Shown here: in pieces, positions 1 through 9,900 of the stretch | Layout: each line of letters opens with the position of its first letter | Numbering within the stretch: position 1 is the first letter of the stretch | Assembly (NCBI RefSeq): GCF_001637205.1 | Contig: NZ_LVJH01000021.1 | Location: 124,001 to 188,000 of the forward strand | Direction: 5' to 3' | Length of the DNA: 64,000 nucleotides | Origin: Paenibacillus glacialis | GTDB lineage: Bacteria > Bacillota > Bacilli > Paenibacillales > Paenibacillaceae | Translations under genes and position numbers: made by a program | Notes under the pieces: model-generated | Told to the model about the DNA's origin: nothing | The model's input: only the letters and a program-made list of their open reading frames with translations | Database searches by the model: none

Positions 1-56
1 AAGCGTTTGTACTATATACCAGGATATTATCCATACAAAGAGAGGAAGTTTTATCT

Positions 57-554
57 ATGAAAAGAATCATGCCAAAGAAGTTTTTAACATTAACACTCTT
101 AATTGCGCTAGTAAGTATGCTGTTCTCCGTTCAAGTGAGTGCTGCGGACGCGCAAGAGACACTAGAGCCAGGTGCACTAACGACACCTCCTCCAACATCG
201 GAGAGCATACTGCCTCTCTCCATTAATCCTAGCTTCAAATACCTTTATGATTCAAAACTTTCACTAAATAATGTGGGTAACTTGAATGTAAGAATTGATG
301 TAAGTACTATGGCTTATGAGACTGTGAACTCAATTGGTGCTGATGTATCTATAGAGCGCTGGACAGGTTCCAATTGGTTAACCATTCAAACTAGGTATCT
401 ATCGTCTGTCTCAACAGACTTTTATAGTGGGAGTGCTGATTTCACGGTGACGTCAGGTTATTATTACCGAGCTAAAAGTAATCACTGGGCGACAAAAGGG
501 AATGTGAAAGAAGAATTTACGGCTTACACGTCATCCATGCTGGTAACGAATTAG
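57..554 (+). CDS. Secreted DUF6147-like protein
   Basis: A 165-residue protein with a clear Sec signal peptide: basic start (MKRIMPKK), hydrophobic core at about residues 9-23 and a likely cut after VSA near residue 29. A Ser/Thr/Pro-rich linker follows, then a beta-strand-rich domain with the phrase IERWTGSNW, typical of small exported Bacillales proteins of the DUF6147 type. The GAGAGGAAG ribosome site lies about 12 bases before ATG. It is monocistronic, with a strong hairpin terminator just behind it. No catalytic residues are apparent and the function is unknown. The family name is from memory of the pattern; export is certain from the sequence. Confidence 0.7.
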   Translation: MKRIMPKKFLTLTLLIALVSMLFSVQVSAADAQETLEPGALTTPPPTSESILPLSINPSFKYLYDSKLSLNNVGNLNVRIDVSTMAYETVNSIGADVSIERWTGSNWLTIQTRYLSSVSTDFYSGSADFTVTSGYYYRAKSNHWATKGNVKEEFTAYTSSMLVTN

Positions 555-570
555 GGTAGACATAACAAAT

Positions 571-604
571 AAAGGATAGTATCAGTGAACTGATACTATC
601 CTTT
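571..604 (+). terminator. Intrinsic terminator after the secreted protein
   Basis: Perfect 16-bp inverted repeat AAAGGATAGTATCAGT with a 2-base loop; the right arm ends in TTT and continues TTA. Confidence 0.85.
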
Positions 605-680
605 TACTTATTCTTATGACAAACTATTTTCTTTCATTTATTATTCAGATGCACTAAACGTTATAATCTAGTTGTATTTA

Positions 681-726
681 AAATAAAGTAACCGCCCACT
701 TATGAGTAGGGCAGTTGCTTTATTTT
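681..726. terminator. Terminator between convergent genes
   Basis: Imperfect stem AAATAAAGTAACCGCCC / GGGCAGTTGCTTTATTT. Read on the minus strand it ends the sigma/anti-sigma operon; it can work in both directions. Confidence 0.6.
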
Positions 727-772
727 AAGAACAGATGAAGTTAATTGTAAAATAATGCAATCGGAAGAATAC

Positions 773-1570
773 CTACATGGGTAGGCTCTCTGCCATCTGT
801 AAAAGCTCTTCCTTCGATACATTCCCATATATCCGGATACTTAATCCATGATATAAGAATTGAATATCATTAAATCGGCCAGGAGTATAGTATGCTTCAA
901 TGTCATTCTCTAATGTTAATATCTCTGTGTCTTTTGAACCGGAAGAAGAAGTTACTGTCGGATAAGCCAAAGACTGTAACATTATTCTCATAGATTCATT
1001 GTTATCCGTTCGATAGGTCATAGTAACTTGTTCAGACTTCAGAATCGGAGCTGTCTCTGGTAGTTCAGAACTTTTTAACTCAAATCGTTCAGGTATGCTT
1101 TGTATGTTGGGATAAACAAAGGATATTTGATCCTGCACTTCTTCAAGTGACAATACTTTGGACTGATACTCCGTCACATTACCCAATGTTACTGAGGGAT
1201 GGTCCTGGGTTTCGTTAAAATGATCAGGTGGTGCTGATGTTTTGGCATCTTCCAAATTGGCATGGTTACTGGATCCAAATATAATTCTGACAACGCCGTC
1301 TCCCCAATCTTTGATGGAAGAATACACAGGAGAACCAGCCTGCGTTATAGCAGGAGGATTGAAAATAATTGCTCCTGCAGTAACAGAGGCAGCAACGACA
1401 GCAGCAAGTTGGAAATGGCGCTTTCTTTTTTGGGATTTCTTCAGTTTATGAATCTGGATCTGAACCTTGTTCCAAGATTCTTTTTTTGATTCCTCCGAAG
1501 TGAGACTAGATGAGGACGCTGAGACATCAAAGGCGTCATCAAACCATTGATCAAATCTTCCGTTGTTCAT
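773..1570 (-). CDS. Anti-sigma factor, membrane-anchored (DUF4367-like C-terminus)
   Basis: A 265-residue protein with a cytoplasmic N-terminus of about 50 residues, one membrane span near residues 54-73 (LAAVVAASVTAGAIIF) and an extracytoplasmic domain. The C-terminus (ENDIEAYYTPGRFNDIQFLYHGLSIRIYG) resembles DUF4367, where the domain senses an external signal. Its start overlaps the end of the upstream ECF sigma gene by 20 bases, so the pair is translationally coupled, as expected for a sigma factor and its cognate inhibitor. No HxxxCxxC zinc anti-sigma motif is seen. Role inferred from topology and context; the signal is unknown. Confidence 0.75.
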   Translation of the reverse strand: MNNGRFDQWFDDAFDVSASSSSLTSEESKKESWNKVQIQIHKLKKSQKRKRHFQLAAVVAASVTAGAIIFNPPAITQAGSPVYSSIKDWGDGVVRIIFGSSNHANLEDAKTSAPPDHFNETQDHPSVTLGNVTEYQSKVLSLEEVQDQISFVYPNIQSIPERFELKSSELPETAPILKSEQVTMTYRTDNNESMRIMLQSLAYPTVTSSSGSKDTEILTLENDIEAYYTPGRFNDIQFLYHGLSIRIYGNVSKEELLQMAESLPM

Positions 1571-2138
1571 CTAGTACACCCCATTCTTTATGCATCATTT
1601 TCTTAATGTTCTCCCGGGCTCGGAAGAGTCTTTGCTTAATGATATCTTCACGAATATCTAGAAGTTCAGACATTTCCCTGTACGATAATCCTTGTTTCCA
1701 ACGGTATTCAATTAATACGCGAAACTCCGGCTTCAATGAATTGATATAAGATAGGATGGAGTCCTCCATCATCTTACTCTCCACGGAATGCTCAACAGAG
1801 ACTGGTGATTGTAATACTTCATCTATATATGTATAAACGCTGTCAATATCTAGTTGGTTACGGTGTTTTTTGTTTTTTCTTAAAAAATTTATGGAAGTAT
1901 TTCTTGTAACTACTTTTAACCAAGCTTTTAGTTTGATCTCATTCTCAAATACGGGCTTCTTCGTAATTATCTTTATAAAAGCATCTTGGATAATATCTTC
2001 TGTAGTCGCATGGTCTTTAACAATACAATAGATCATGCCATAGACGTATTCATAATACTCATAATAGATCTTTTCTTGTAGTTGCTCACTAATTTGATTG
2101 AAATCTGCTGCTATTAAAAGATTTAAATGGTTCGACAT
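1551..2138 (-). CDS. ECF RNA polymerase sigma factor
   Basis: A 195-residue protein with sigma region 2 (YYEYVYGMIYCIVKDHATTEDIIQDAFIKI; then LKAWLKVVTRNTSINFLRKNK) and region 4 (RWKQGLSYREMSELLDIREDIIKQRLFRAREN, a helix-turn-helix). The start at 2138 is chosen because GAGAGGAGAG precedes it; an upstream ATG at 2192 has no ribosome site. It heads a two-gene operon with the anti-sigma factor. ECF sigma factors direct RNA polymerase to stress or envelope promoters when released from their membrane inhibitor. The target promoters cannot be read here. Confidence 0.9.
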   Translation of the reverse strand: MSNHLNLLIAADFNQISEQLQEKIYYEYYEYVYGMIYCIVKDHATTEDIIQDAFIKIITKKPVFENEIKLKAWLKVVTRNTSINFLRKNKKHRNQLDIDSVYTYIDEVLQSPVSVEHSVESKMMEDSILSYINSLKPEFRVLIEYRWKQGLSYREMSELLDIREDIIKQRLFRARENIKKMMHKEWGVLDEQRKI

Positions 2139-2347
2139 GATACTCTCCTCTCTAACAAAGACCTTTCTAGGTGAAAGTGGTAATATTTTCATTCGTATTC
2201 ATTCTACATTATTTACTGGGGAAGTGCCTATTTAATTTCATAGTTTGGATATGTGGATACGCGTTGGATAACGTAATAGTACATGGTATGATATATCTTA
2301 TTAATACAACATAGAAGTGAGGCAACTACAAATACTAGGGGGAACTC

Positions 2348-3352
2348 ATGAACACTCAATATTCTGCATATGAAACCGACTTCCATGGAGAAAAAGCGAT
2401 ATGGCTTAAGCACGGTCGCTTAGAAGCAGCTGTGTTACCTGAGATAGGTGGTAACCTAATCTTGTTCCGTGATACAGAGAAGGGATACAACTTCTTGCGT
2501 GAACCGCAAGTAGATGAAATGGAACATTTCAAAGCAAATCCTGGCGTGTATGGAATTCCTATTCTGTTCCCACCCAACCGTTTCGAGGATGGTAAATTGC
2601 CGTGGGAGGGTAAAGTGTACCAGTTACCTATTAACGAGGAATCTAATGGAAATCATATACATGGGTATATGCATACTCTTTCGTGGGATGTGGTTCATTT
2701 CTCATCGAATTCATATGAGAGTAAGGTCGTTCTTTCACAAACCGTGAGCGAAGGCCATTTATATAAAAAGTACTTCCCTTTTGAATTCATCATAACATTA
2801 TGCTATACCCTTAGTGACAACGGACTTCAACTTCAGGTAACTGTCAAGAATGAAGGGCAAGAACGGATGCCCAATTTAATTGCTTTTCACACAGCTATTA
2901 ATGCGCCATTTGTTCCTGATAGCAAGGCTTCAGACTATCGTGTGAAGATCACGATCGATGAGCGAATAGAACTTGGTGATCGTACATTGCCAACAGGTCA
3001 TATCCTTCCACTAAGTACGGATGAAGAGCTAATGAAGGGTGAAGGCGTTAATCCTTACTTTGATAGCCTAGATAACCACTATACATCACGTCCTCAGAAT
3101 GGTCGTAATATGATGAAACTTACGGATATAAGAACAGGTGATAAGCTTATTTATGATGTGGGTACATCCTATAAGCACTGGATGATTTGGAATAACGGTG
3201 CATGTGGACAGTTCTTCTGTCCTGAGCCGCAAATGAACCTTGTAAATGCACCTAACATTCAAGGCAGAGACGCTGAAGAGATTGGGTTGATTGGCATTGC
3301 ACCTGGTGAGAGCTGGCAAGAGACGAGTCGTTTGTATTACATTCAGGGGTAA
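2348..3352 (+). CDS. Aldose 1-epimerase (GalM)-family protein
   Basis: A 334-residue protein with the GalM beta-sandwich pattern: an N-terminal EIGGNLI segment, PPNRFEDGKLPWEGKVYQL (sugar-binding Arg region), HIHGYMH with the first catalytic His, a second His (AFHTAIN) and CPEPQMN near the C-terminus. Family members interconvert alpha and beta anomers of hexoses in the cytoplasm. AGGGGGAACTC before ATG supports the start. It is a single gene ending in a strong terminator, and no sugar operon is adjacent, so the substrate is unknown. Confidence 0.8.
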   Translation: MNTQYSAYETDFHGEKAIWLKHGRLEAAVLPEIGGNLILFRDTEKGYNFLREPQVDEMEHFKANPGVYGIPILFPPNRFEDGKLPWEGKVYQLPINEESNGNHIHGYMHTLSWDVVHFSSNSYESKVVLSQTVSEGHLYKKYFPFEFIITLCYTLSDNGLQLQVTVKNEGQERMPNLIAFHTAINAPFVPDSKASDYRVKITIDERIELGDRTLPTGHILPLSTDEELMKGEGVNPYFDSLDNHYTSRPQNGRNMMKLTDIRTGDKLIYDVGTSYKHWMIWNNGACGQFFCPEPQMNLVNAPNIQGRDAEEIGLIGIAPGESWQETSRLYYIQG

Positions 3353-3360
3353 TGACACAA

Positions 3361-3397
3361 AAAGATAGGTAGCGTAAAAGCTACCTATCTTTTTTTA
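3361..3397 (+). terminator. Intrinsic terminator after the epimerase-like gene
   Basis: Stem AAAGATAGGTAGC / GCTACCTATCTTT with a GTAAAA loop and a T7 tail. Confidence 0.85.
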
Positions 3398-3429
3398 TGG
3401 TTCCGAGACTCTATAAACACTCATTTTTC

Positions 3430-3924
3430 CTATAATTGAAGACCACACGTTCTGCAGAAATGATCTGTTGATACTACGGAAGATCCACATTGCGTACAGT
3501 GTCGATTTGAATTGACATATTGTGTATGAGAAGCATCCTGCTCATTAAGAGGCGCAGTTTTGACCTTTACAACATGAAATTGTTGTCCGCAAAAAGGGCA
3601 ATAGGTAGCGTCTGCTGGCAGCATTTTACCGCATCCGCATTCCTTCTGACTCTGAATCTGTTGGATTTTACGCTGCATCTGTGCGATTTCCTGTTCAAGA
3701 ATTACGATTGCTTTTTGATATTTTTGAATTTCGGCTAACGGAATGGTACTTTCTTTACGTGCAACGGATTGGTGGACGATACGGCCAATAGCGGCATAAT
3801 TTTTATCTATTTCTTTTTCCTTCGTTGTCATTTGAATTTTTAAAGTAGCCGCTTCAACGGTATTCTGTGCTTTTTTGCTAACATCGGTGACACCTTGTTT
3901 CATTTTATTGAAGAAGTGTGACAT
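3430..3924 (-). CDS. Coiled-coil protein with two zinc ribbons
   Basis: A 164-residue protein. Residues 1-90 are helical and charged with a coiled-coil look (AIVILEQEIAQMQRKIQQIQ). Two cysteine clusters follow: CGCG-x11-CPFC, then CTQC-x10-CRTC, each a short zinc-ribbon. AAAGGAGG precedes ATG. No enzymatic motif is seen. Similar proteins are common in Paenibacillus without assigned function; a scaffold or nucleic-acid-binding role is only a guess. Gene convergent with the epimerase-like gene. Confidence 0.7.
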   Translation of the reverse strand: MSHFFNKMKQGVTDVSKKAQNTVEAATLKIQMTTKEKEIDKNYAAIGRIVHQSVARKESTIPLAEIQKYQKAIVILEQEIAQMQRKIQQIQSQKECGCGKMLPADATYCPFCGQQFHVVKVKTAPLNEQDASHTQYVNSNRHCTQCGSSVVSTDHFCRTCGLQL

Positions 3925-4143
3925 CCTGATCCTCCTTTTAGGGACTATTAGTATGGAATCCCCTTGAACAACTTAAATACACGGTTCATAATTATATTGT
4001 ATGGTCGATGTATGTCTTGTATGACCTATGACCTTGGATGCTTTCTTAAAATAAGTTAAGTGATTAGATAATAGGTGACATATAAGATGTCACTAATCCA
4101 TTGCTATAATGAACCCAATAGCATCTTGAAGGGAGGAGCAACA

Positions 4144-5076
4144 TTGAAGAGAGTAGACCGATTAATGGCGATCATTATGGCATTGCAACAACAAGGCGAG
4201 ACGGCCTCATCCTTGGCGAATAAAATGGAGGTGTCTCGTCGGACTATTTTACGAGATATTCAATCGTTGTCTGAGATGGGTGTTCCTCTGTATGCGATAA
4301 GCGGCCCTCAAGGTGGATTTAGACTCATGGAGGGATACCAACTCCCACCACTTCAGCTTAATTCTCAAGAAGCTCTGACTGTATTATTTGCGCTACAAGG
4401 CTTAATGCAATATCCAGACACGCCTTTTAACAGCGAACGTTGGACGGTAAGAGACAAGATCAAGAATATCCTTCCAAAGAATATGGTCGAACAGATTCAT
4501 CCACTGCTTCAAACATTGGAAATGAATGTTCCTTCTCGGAATTATGTAACACCATACTTGTCACCATTAATATTGCTAACAGCAGAGTCCAAGTGGATCT
4601 CTACACTTTACAAATCCATGAATCATCATAGAAGACTCATTCTTCAGCCTTATAAAGTTTATGCTGCACACGGATTCTGGTATTGTGAGGCTTACTCTTC
4701 TACACATGGAGAGACAAGGACTTTTAGAGTAGATCGCATGGAGGAAGTTGTAGAAGAACAGCCTCAAGAGATTCCACAACTTAAATCCTTACACGATCAA
4801 GAACATAAGAAAGAACAAGTACCCTTACATATTCGTGCAAAATTGACTTACAAAGGAATGCTTCAGGTTGAGCGAGACGAGCATATCGGAGAGTGTATTA
4901 GATCTATAGGTGAAGATGAATGGTTGGCTGAATGTGATCTACCAGCTTCAGAGATTCCTTAGGCTGTTCAATTGTTCTACTCGCTTGGAATGGATGCAGA
5001 AGTTATTGAACCTACGTCACTTAGAGACGAAATCCGTTCTAAATCAAGAGAAGTATATGATCGATATAACCAATAG
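4144..5076 (+). pseudogene. HTH-11/WYL-domain regulator interrupted by an in-frame TAG
   Basis: A TTG start at 4144 follows GGGAGGAG. The product begins MKRVDRLMAIIMALQQQ with a DeoR/YafY-type winged helix (SRRTILRDIQSLSEMGVPLYAISGPQGGF), followed by a WYL ligand-sensing domain (RRLILQPYKVYAAHGFWYCEAY). At 4960-4962 a TAG ends the frame after 272 residues. The same frame continues without a gap for 37 more codons to 5076 (AVQLFYSLGMDAEVIEP then LRDEIRS), which is the normal WYL C-terminal extension. So a single base change truncates an otherwise intact gene, or TAG is read through. The downstream gene starts 26 bases later, probably in the same operon. Confidence 0.8.
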
Positions 5077-5102
5077 TCTAATAATTAAGGAGATGGAAAT
5101 AG

Positions 5103-5801
5103 ATGAAGATAGAAGCTGATCATGAATATGAAATCATCCAGACCTATGAGGAGGCAACTCAGCTTATCGAACGTGTGGGTATTCTTCCTCTTGCATCACT
5201 GATACCAGGGCACCCTTCTCTGGGAAGTGTGACTGAATCAAGTCAATGGCATTCAGGTACAGACCAAGATCCTTGGTCGTGGAGAGTTCGATTCCCTGGG
5301 GATGGTTCAGCCGCTTATGGGAAAATGCTCAAAAAGAAAGCAATTCTCGTGTCACGCGAATGGTTTCCATATGTTCATAAAGTGCTGGGCCTACCAAACG
5401 TGCCAGATACCCGTTATAGGGAAGGTTTATTATCCAAAGCGGCATTAGATGTATATCAATGTATTCAGCAAAATGAAGGTATTGATACGCGCGAATTGCG
5501 TTCTCAAGCAGGCATGAAAGCCAAAGAAATGAAATCTACATTCGATAATGCTCTAATTGAATTACAAGGGAATCTAGATATCGTTATCTCAGGGATTAAG
5601 GAAAGAGTAAATGAGCTAGGCGAAGTAAATGGTTGGAATAGCACCTCTTATGAAACGGTAGAACATTGGATGGTGTCTGCAGGTATTAAAGAACTATCAA
5701 TAAGTCGTGAGGAAGCAGCTTCTGTATTACAAGATAAACTTGAGAGCGTATGTAGTCTAGAGGCCATTACATATCTTCGGAAACAATTTCATTTATCATA
5801 A
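5103..5801 (+). CDS. AlkZ-related winged-helix protein
   Basis: A 232-residue protein. The middle (EGLLSKAALDVYQCIQQNEGIDTRELRSQAGMKAKEMKSTFDNALIELQGNLDI) has the winged-helix pattern of HTH-42/AlkZ-like proteins, whose full-length relatives are DNA glycosylases for crosslinks. This protein is shorter than full AlkZ and lacks an obvious QxQ catalytic motif, so enzymatic activity is doubtful. GGAGATGG precedes ATG. It sits between the broken WYL regulator and a prenyltransferase-like protein with short gaps, suggesting one operon. Confidence 0.6.
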   Translation: MKIEADHEYEIIQTYEEATQLIERVGILPLASLIPGHPSLGSVTESSQWHSGTDQDPWSWRVRFPGDGSAAYGKMLKKKAILVSREWFPYVHKVLGLPNVPDTRYREGLLSKAALDVYQCIQQNEGIDTRELRSQAGMKAKEMKSTFDNALIELQGNLDIVISGIKERVNELGEVNGWNSTSYETVEHWMVSAGIKELSISREEAASVLQDKLESVCSLEAITYLRKQFHLS

Positions 5802-5821
5802 TTTGAAAAGGGGTTGAGGTC

Positions 5822-6697
5822 ATGTTGACGTCAGAACAAAGCGAGCTTGCAAGAACGTTTATATATTCAAATGCTAGATTACTGGACCGCAAAAGATATG
5901 AATTCCACTTCGAAGGCGGAACTGTAGAGTCCGTTCTGAGAACATTAAGGATGTATCAAAATCCAGATGGTGGATTTGGAAATGCACTTGAGCCAGATAT
6001 TCGGACAGCTAGTAGTCAGCCTATTCCGACTGAAATGGCGCTTCTGATTATGGATGAGATAGATGCATTCGATCCTGACATCCTTGAAGGGATTGTATCC
6101 TATCTTCAGCAAATTACAATTCCTACAACGGGTGGAGCTCCACGTGCATTCTGTAGTCTGAATGCAGATCCGCATGCCCCATGGTGGACAACGGAGGAAG
6201 ATCATATAGCCTCAATGAATCCAACGGGATCAATACTAGGATTACTATATAAACAGTCTGTAATAACTTCATTCTATAAGGAACCATGGTTCGAACAATC
6301 CGTTCAATTTGTTTGGGATAATATGACTAAGATAGATACCAAAGACTATCATGATCTGATTCAATGTATTACATTCCTAACGAATACGCCTGATCGAGAA
6401 CGTGCAACTCCTATGCTGCTCTGGTTAAATGAACAACTGCAACAAGAAGGAACGATTGAACTGGATCCCGAAGCGGGTGGATATGTCCATAAAGTATTGG
6501 ACTTCGCCCCTTCCTCAAGTAGCTACTGTCGTCAATGGATATCTTCAGAGATCGTAACCCAGCACTTAATTGCCTTAGCTAATGAACAACAAGAGGATGG
6601 TGGATGGCCCATCAGATGGCCTGCACTTAGTCCAGGGAATGAAGCAGAGTGGAGAGGTTCCATAACAGTTGATCGTTTGCTTACGCTGCGAGAATAA
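5822..6697 (+). CDS. Terpenoid-cyclase/prenyltransferase-fold repeat protein
   Basis: A 291-residue protein with the alpha/alpha-barrel repeat signature of squalene-cyclase/prenyltransferase proteins: YQNPDGGFGNALEPDIR near residue 45 and EDGGWPIRWP near residue 260, with helical segments between. No DXDD cyclase motif is seen, so it is not a classical cyclase. The ribosome site AAAAGGGG lies 21 bases after the AlkZ-related gene, so the two are co-transcribed. Function unknown. Confidence 0.6.
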   Translation: MLTSEQSELARTFIYSNARLLDRKRYEFHFEGGTVESVLRTLRMYQNPDGGFGNALEPDIRTASSQPIPTEMALLIMDEIDAFDPDILEGIVSYLQQITIPTTGGAPRAFCSLNADPHAPWWTTEEDHIASMNPTGSILGLLYKQSVITSFYKEPWFEQSVQFVWDNMTKIDTKDYHDLIQCITFLTNTPDRERATPMLLWLNEQLQQEGTIELDPEAGGYVHKVLDFAPSSSSYCRQWISSEIVTQHLIALANEQQEDGGWPIRWPALSPGNEAEWRGSITVDRLLTLRE

Positions 6698-6713
6698 TTA
6701 CACGAGAATACAA

Positions 6714-6756
6714 GAAAAGGCTGAGTATCCCCAGATGGGAGAACTCAGCCTTTTCT
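6714..6756 (+). terminator. Intrinsic terminator (repeated hairpin type, copy 1)
   Basis: GAAAAGGCTGAGT pairs with ACTCAGCCTTTTC. A near-identical hairpin occurs at 10034-10073, on the other side of the RND gene. Confidence 0.85.
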
Positions 6757-6833
6757 GTTTACAACGCGTGAGAAAACGGCTCTACGCTTAATGAAGATAG
6801 ATTTATCCCTAAAAGTAACCCATCCTAAATTCG

Positions 6834-6892
6834 GTGAAAGTCTCCGTCTTAAGGCGGAGATAACAACCCGTCTCGCGTCTGTTGTTGGTCAC
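6834..6892 (+). promoter_or_regulatory. Possible structured leader before the RND gene
   Basis: Nested complementarity is visible: GTGA (6834) with TCAC (6889), TCTCCG (6841) with CGGAGA (6855), and AACAAC (6862) with GTTGTT (6881). This makes a three-way-junction-like fold 68 bases before the RND start codon. No known riboswitch class was recognised. Confidence 0.3.
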
Positions 6893-6959
6893 TTCTAAAA
6901 CATCTATATTTAACAAAGTACATAGGAGATACCATATTTTTGAAAAGGGGATTGAAAAA

Positions 6960-9900
6960 ATGTCATGGTTAACAAAGTGGTCGTTTGCAAATAAAGCGGC
7001 CGTAGGATTACTGATTGTTATGGCGCTTGTAGTTGGGGTGATTAGTTACACGACACTACCGATGGAATTCATGCCTGAGGCGGATAATCCGCAGGTTAGT
7101 GTTATGGTCATGGGACCGGGGCAGAACGCCGGATCTATGGAGAGTAACGTTACTAAACCGATTGAAAGTGCTGTCGGTGTTGTGAAAGGGAAGAAAGAGA
7201 TACTCTCCACTTCAGGAGAAGGTTATGCGAAGATCGATATTTATTATGACTCTAAGACGAATATGAAAGAGGCCTCACAAGAGGTTCAAAAAGCAGTGGA
7301 TCAATTGCAGTTCCCTGAAGGTGTGATGAGACCCTTCGTGCTTCAATTGAATACTTCCATGATACCCATTTCTCAAATCACGGTTTCATTTGATGAAGGC
7401 TTGACTGAGGATAATCTGGAAATTGCGGAAACAACGATACTCCATGAGTTACAAAATATAAAGGGTCTATCGAATGTTGGGCTTTATGGAAGACCGAATT
7501 CACAGATCAACGTTCGTGCAGACGAATCGAAGATGGCACAAAAGGGAGTCACATTCTCACAACTGATGAGTGTACTCAAAGGTCGTAACGTATCTGCTTC
7601 CGTCGGAGAACAAACGCTTGGCGGACAAAGCGGTAACGTAAACGTTATATCTAAGATTGATAGTATCGATACGTTGAAGAAACTTCCGGTAATGGAAGGT
7701 GTTACACTCCAAGATATAGCAACGGTAGAGCTGAAACAAGATCGTGAGAGTATTAGTCGATCCAACGGTAAGGATGTACTATTCGCTGTGGTAACTAAAG
7801 AAGCGAATGCCAATGCAGTGGACGTCGGCAATAAAGTGCAGGAAGTCGTTGATAATATTAATAACATAGTAACAAATGCAAATGTAGCTGTCGTATTTAG
7901 CACTTCGGACATGGTTGTTGACTCGGTTAACAGTATGATGCGTGAAGTTCTCATGGGGGCGTTGTTTGCGACCATCATCATTTTATTGTTCCTGCGTAAT
8001 TTACGTGCGACGTTAGTTACAGTAATATCCATTCCGCTGTCCCTAGCGGTAACCTTGTATTTGCTGAAAGTATCTGGTGTGACCCTGAACATTATTACAC
8101 TAGGGGGCGTTGCTGTAGCAGTAGGCCGTCTGGTGGATGATAGTATTGTAGTCATTGAAAATATTTACCGTAGAATGCAAAAGGAACCCTTCTCTGTTGA
8201 GATGGTGATTAATGCAACCAAAGAAGTAGCTCAGGCCATTACTTCTTCTACGATTGCTACAGTTGCCGTGTTTCTACCGATGGGACTACTAAGAGGTGGA
8301 CTGCAGGCTTTCCTTCTACCTTTTGCGTTAACGATAACGTATTCACTACTTACATCGTTGGTAGTCGCACTGACCGTGGTTCCTTTACTAAGTTCATGGT
8401 TACTTCGGGATTCTCGGCTTAAAGAAGATAAACCTTCTAAAAAGTTTGGATTGTTTCTACAGTGGAACCTTCGTCACAAATGGGTAACTCTTTCTATTGC
8501 ATGCTTCGTATTCGTAGCATCCATTGGAGCATATGTATTTATGCCCAAGGGCGCTCTAGATGCATCCGATGCGGGTTATGTCGCGGTGAAATTATCATAT
8601 CCGAATGATGTTCCCGTTAAAGAGGTTCTTGAGAATGGTAAGAAACTTGAAGAATTTATGATGAAACAAGATCAGGCTGATACCGTGCTGCTTCAATACG
8701 GAAATAGTGCTGATATGGCACAGTGGGGAAATGTATCCTCACTCGCAGAGGTTAACTTTACCGTTATGATGAAGGAAAACGCTGATGCACAAGTGTTCAT
8801 GGAACAAGTTCGTGCACAAAAGCAAAACTATGATGGAGCAACTGTGACAGCTAATGAGACTAGCATCATGGGTTCTGGTTCAACTACTGAATATGTTGAT
8901 ATTGTAGGTGATGATATAACAGCAATCTCATCTGTTGCGAAGGAAGTTAAGGCTAAGTTACAAACGGTGGATGGAGTAGAAAAGGTCACCAGTAGCGGTG
9001 ATGATACAAAACCAGTATTTGCATTCAAAGTTGATCCACTTGCGGCCAATGGTCAAGAAATCGCAATGCAAGTAGGTGCTATGCTTAACCCCGTTCCGAT
9101 TGGGCAAATTGAAATAGATCATGTCTCAACGGCAGTCGTATTGGAACCTGCGGTTCAACCTAAAACAGAGCAAGACCTAAGCGGCATGATGTTAATGACT
9201 GCTAATGGACCAGTACCATTATCCAAGCTTGCGTCACTTGAAGTACGTAACGAACCAGCTATGATCTATCACAAAGAAGGGAAGAAATACTTACGAATTA
9301 CTGCAGCAATAGATCCAAAGTTGGTATCTGAGATTGGTGCCAATATCAAAAAGGAAATTGATTCAATCAAAGTTCCCGATGGCGTACATGTAATAGCTGG
9401 TGGTGCTTCTGTTGACCAATCAGATGATTTCGGTGACTTGGGGATGACTGCGTTGATCTCGATTGGATTGGTATATCTGATCATGGTGCTTACGTTCAAG
9501 ACGTTACGTGCACCGCTTGCGATTATGTTCTCGCTTCCGTTAGCGGCGATTGGAGCGATTGTTGGACTGCTTGTATCAGGCGTAACACCTGACTTCACAG
9601 CCATGTTCGGTGCGCTGATGCTCATTGGTATCGTCGTAACGAATGCTATTGTCCTCATTGACCGGATTAAACATAATGAGCAGTATATGACCGTTCGTGA
9701 AGCCATTATCGAAGCAGCATTAACACGGATGCGCCCAATATTAATGACAGCTATTGCCACAATATGTGCTATGCTACCGCTCGTATTTGGTCATTCAGAA
9801 GAGGGCAGTATCGTATCACAAAGTCTAGCAATTGTCGTGATCGGAGGCTTAACAGCCGCAACCGTCCTGACATTGATCGTCATACCTGTAATTTATGAAC

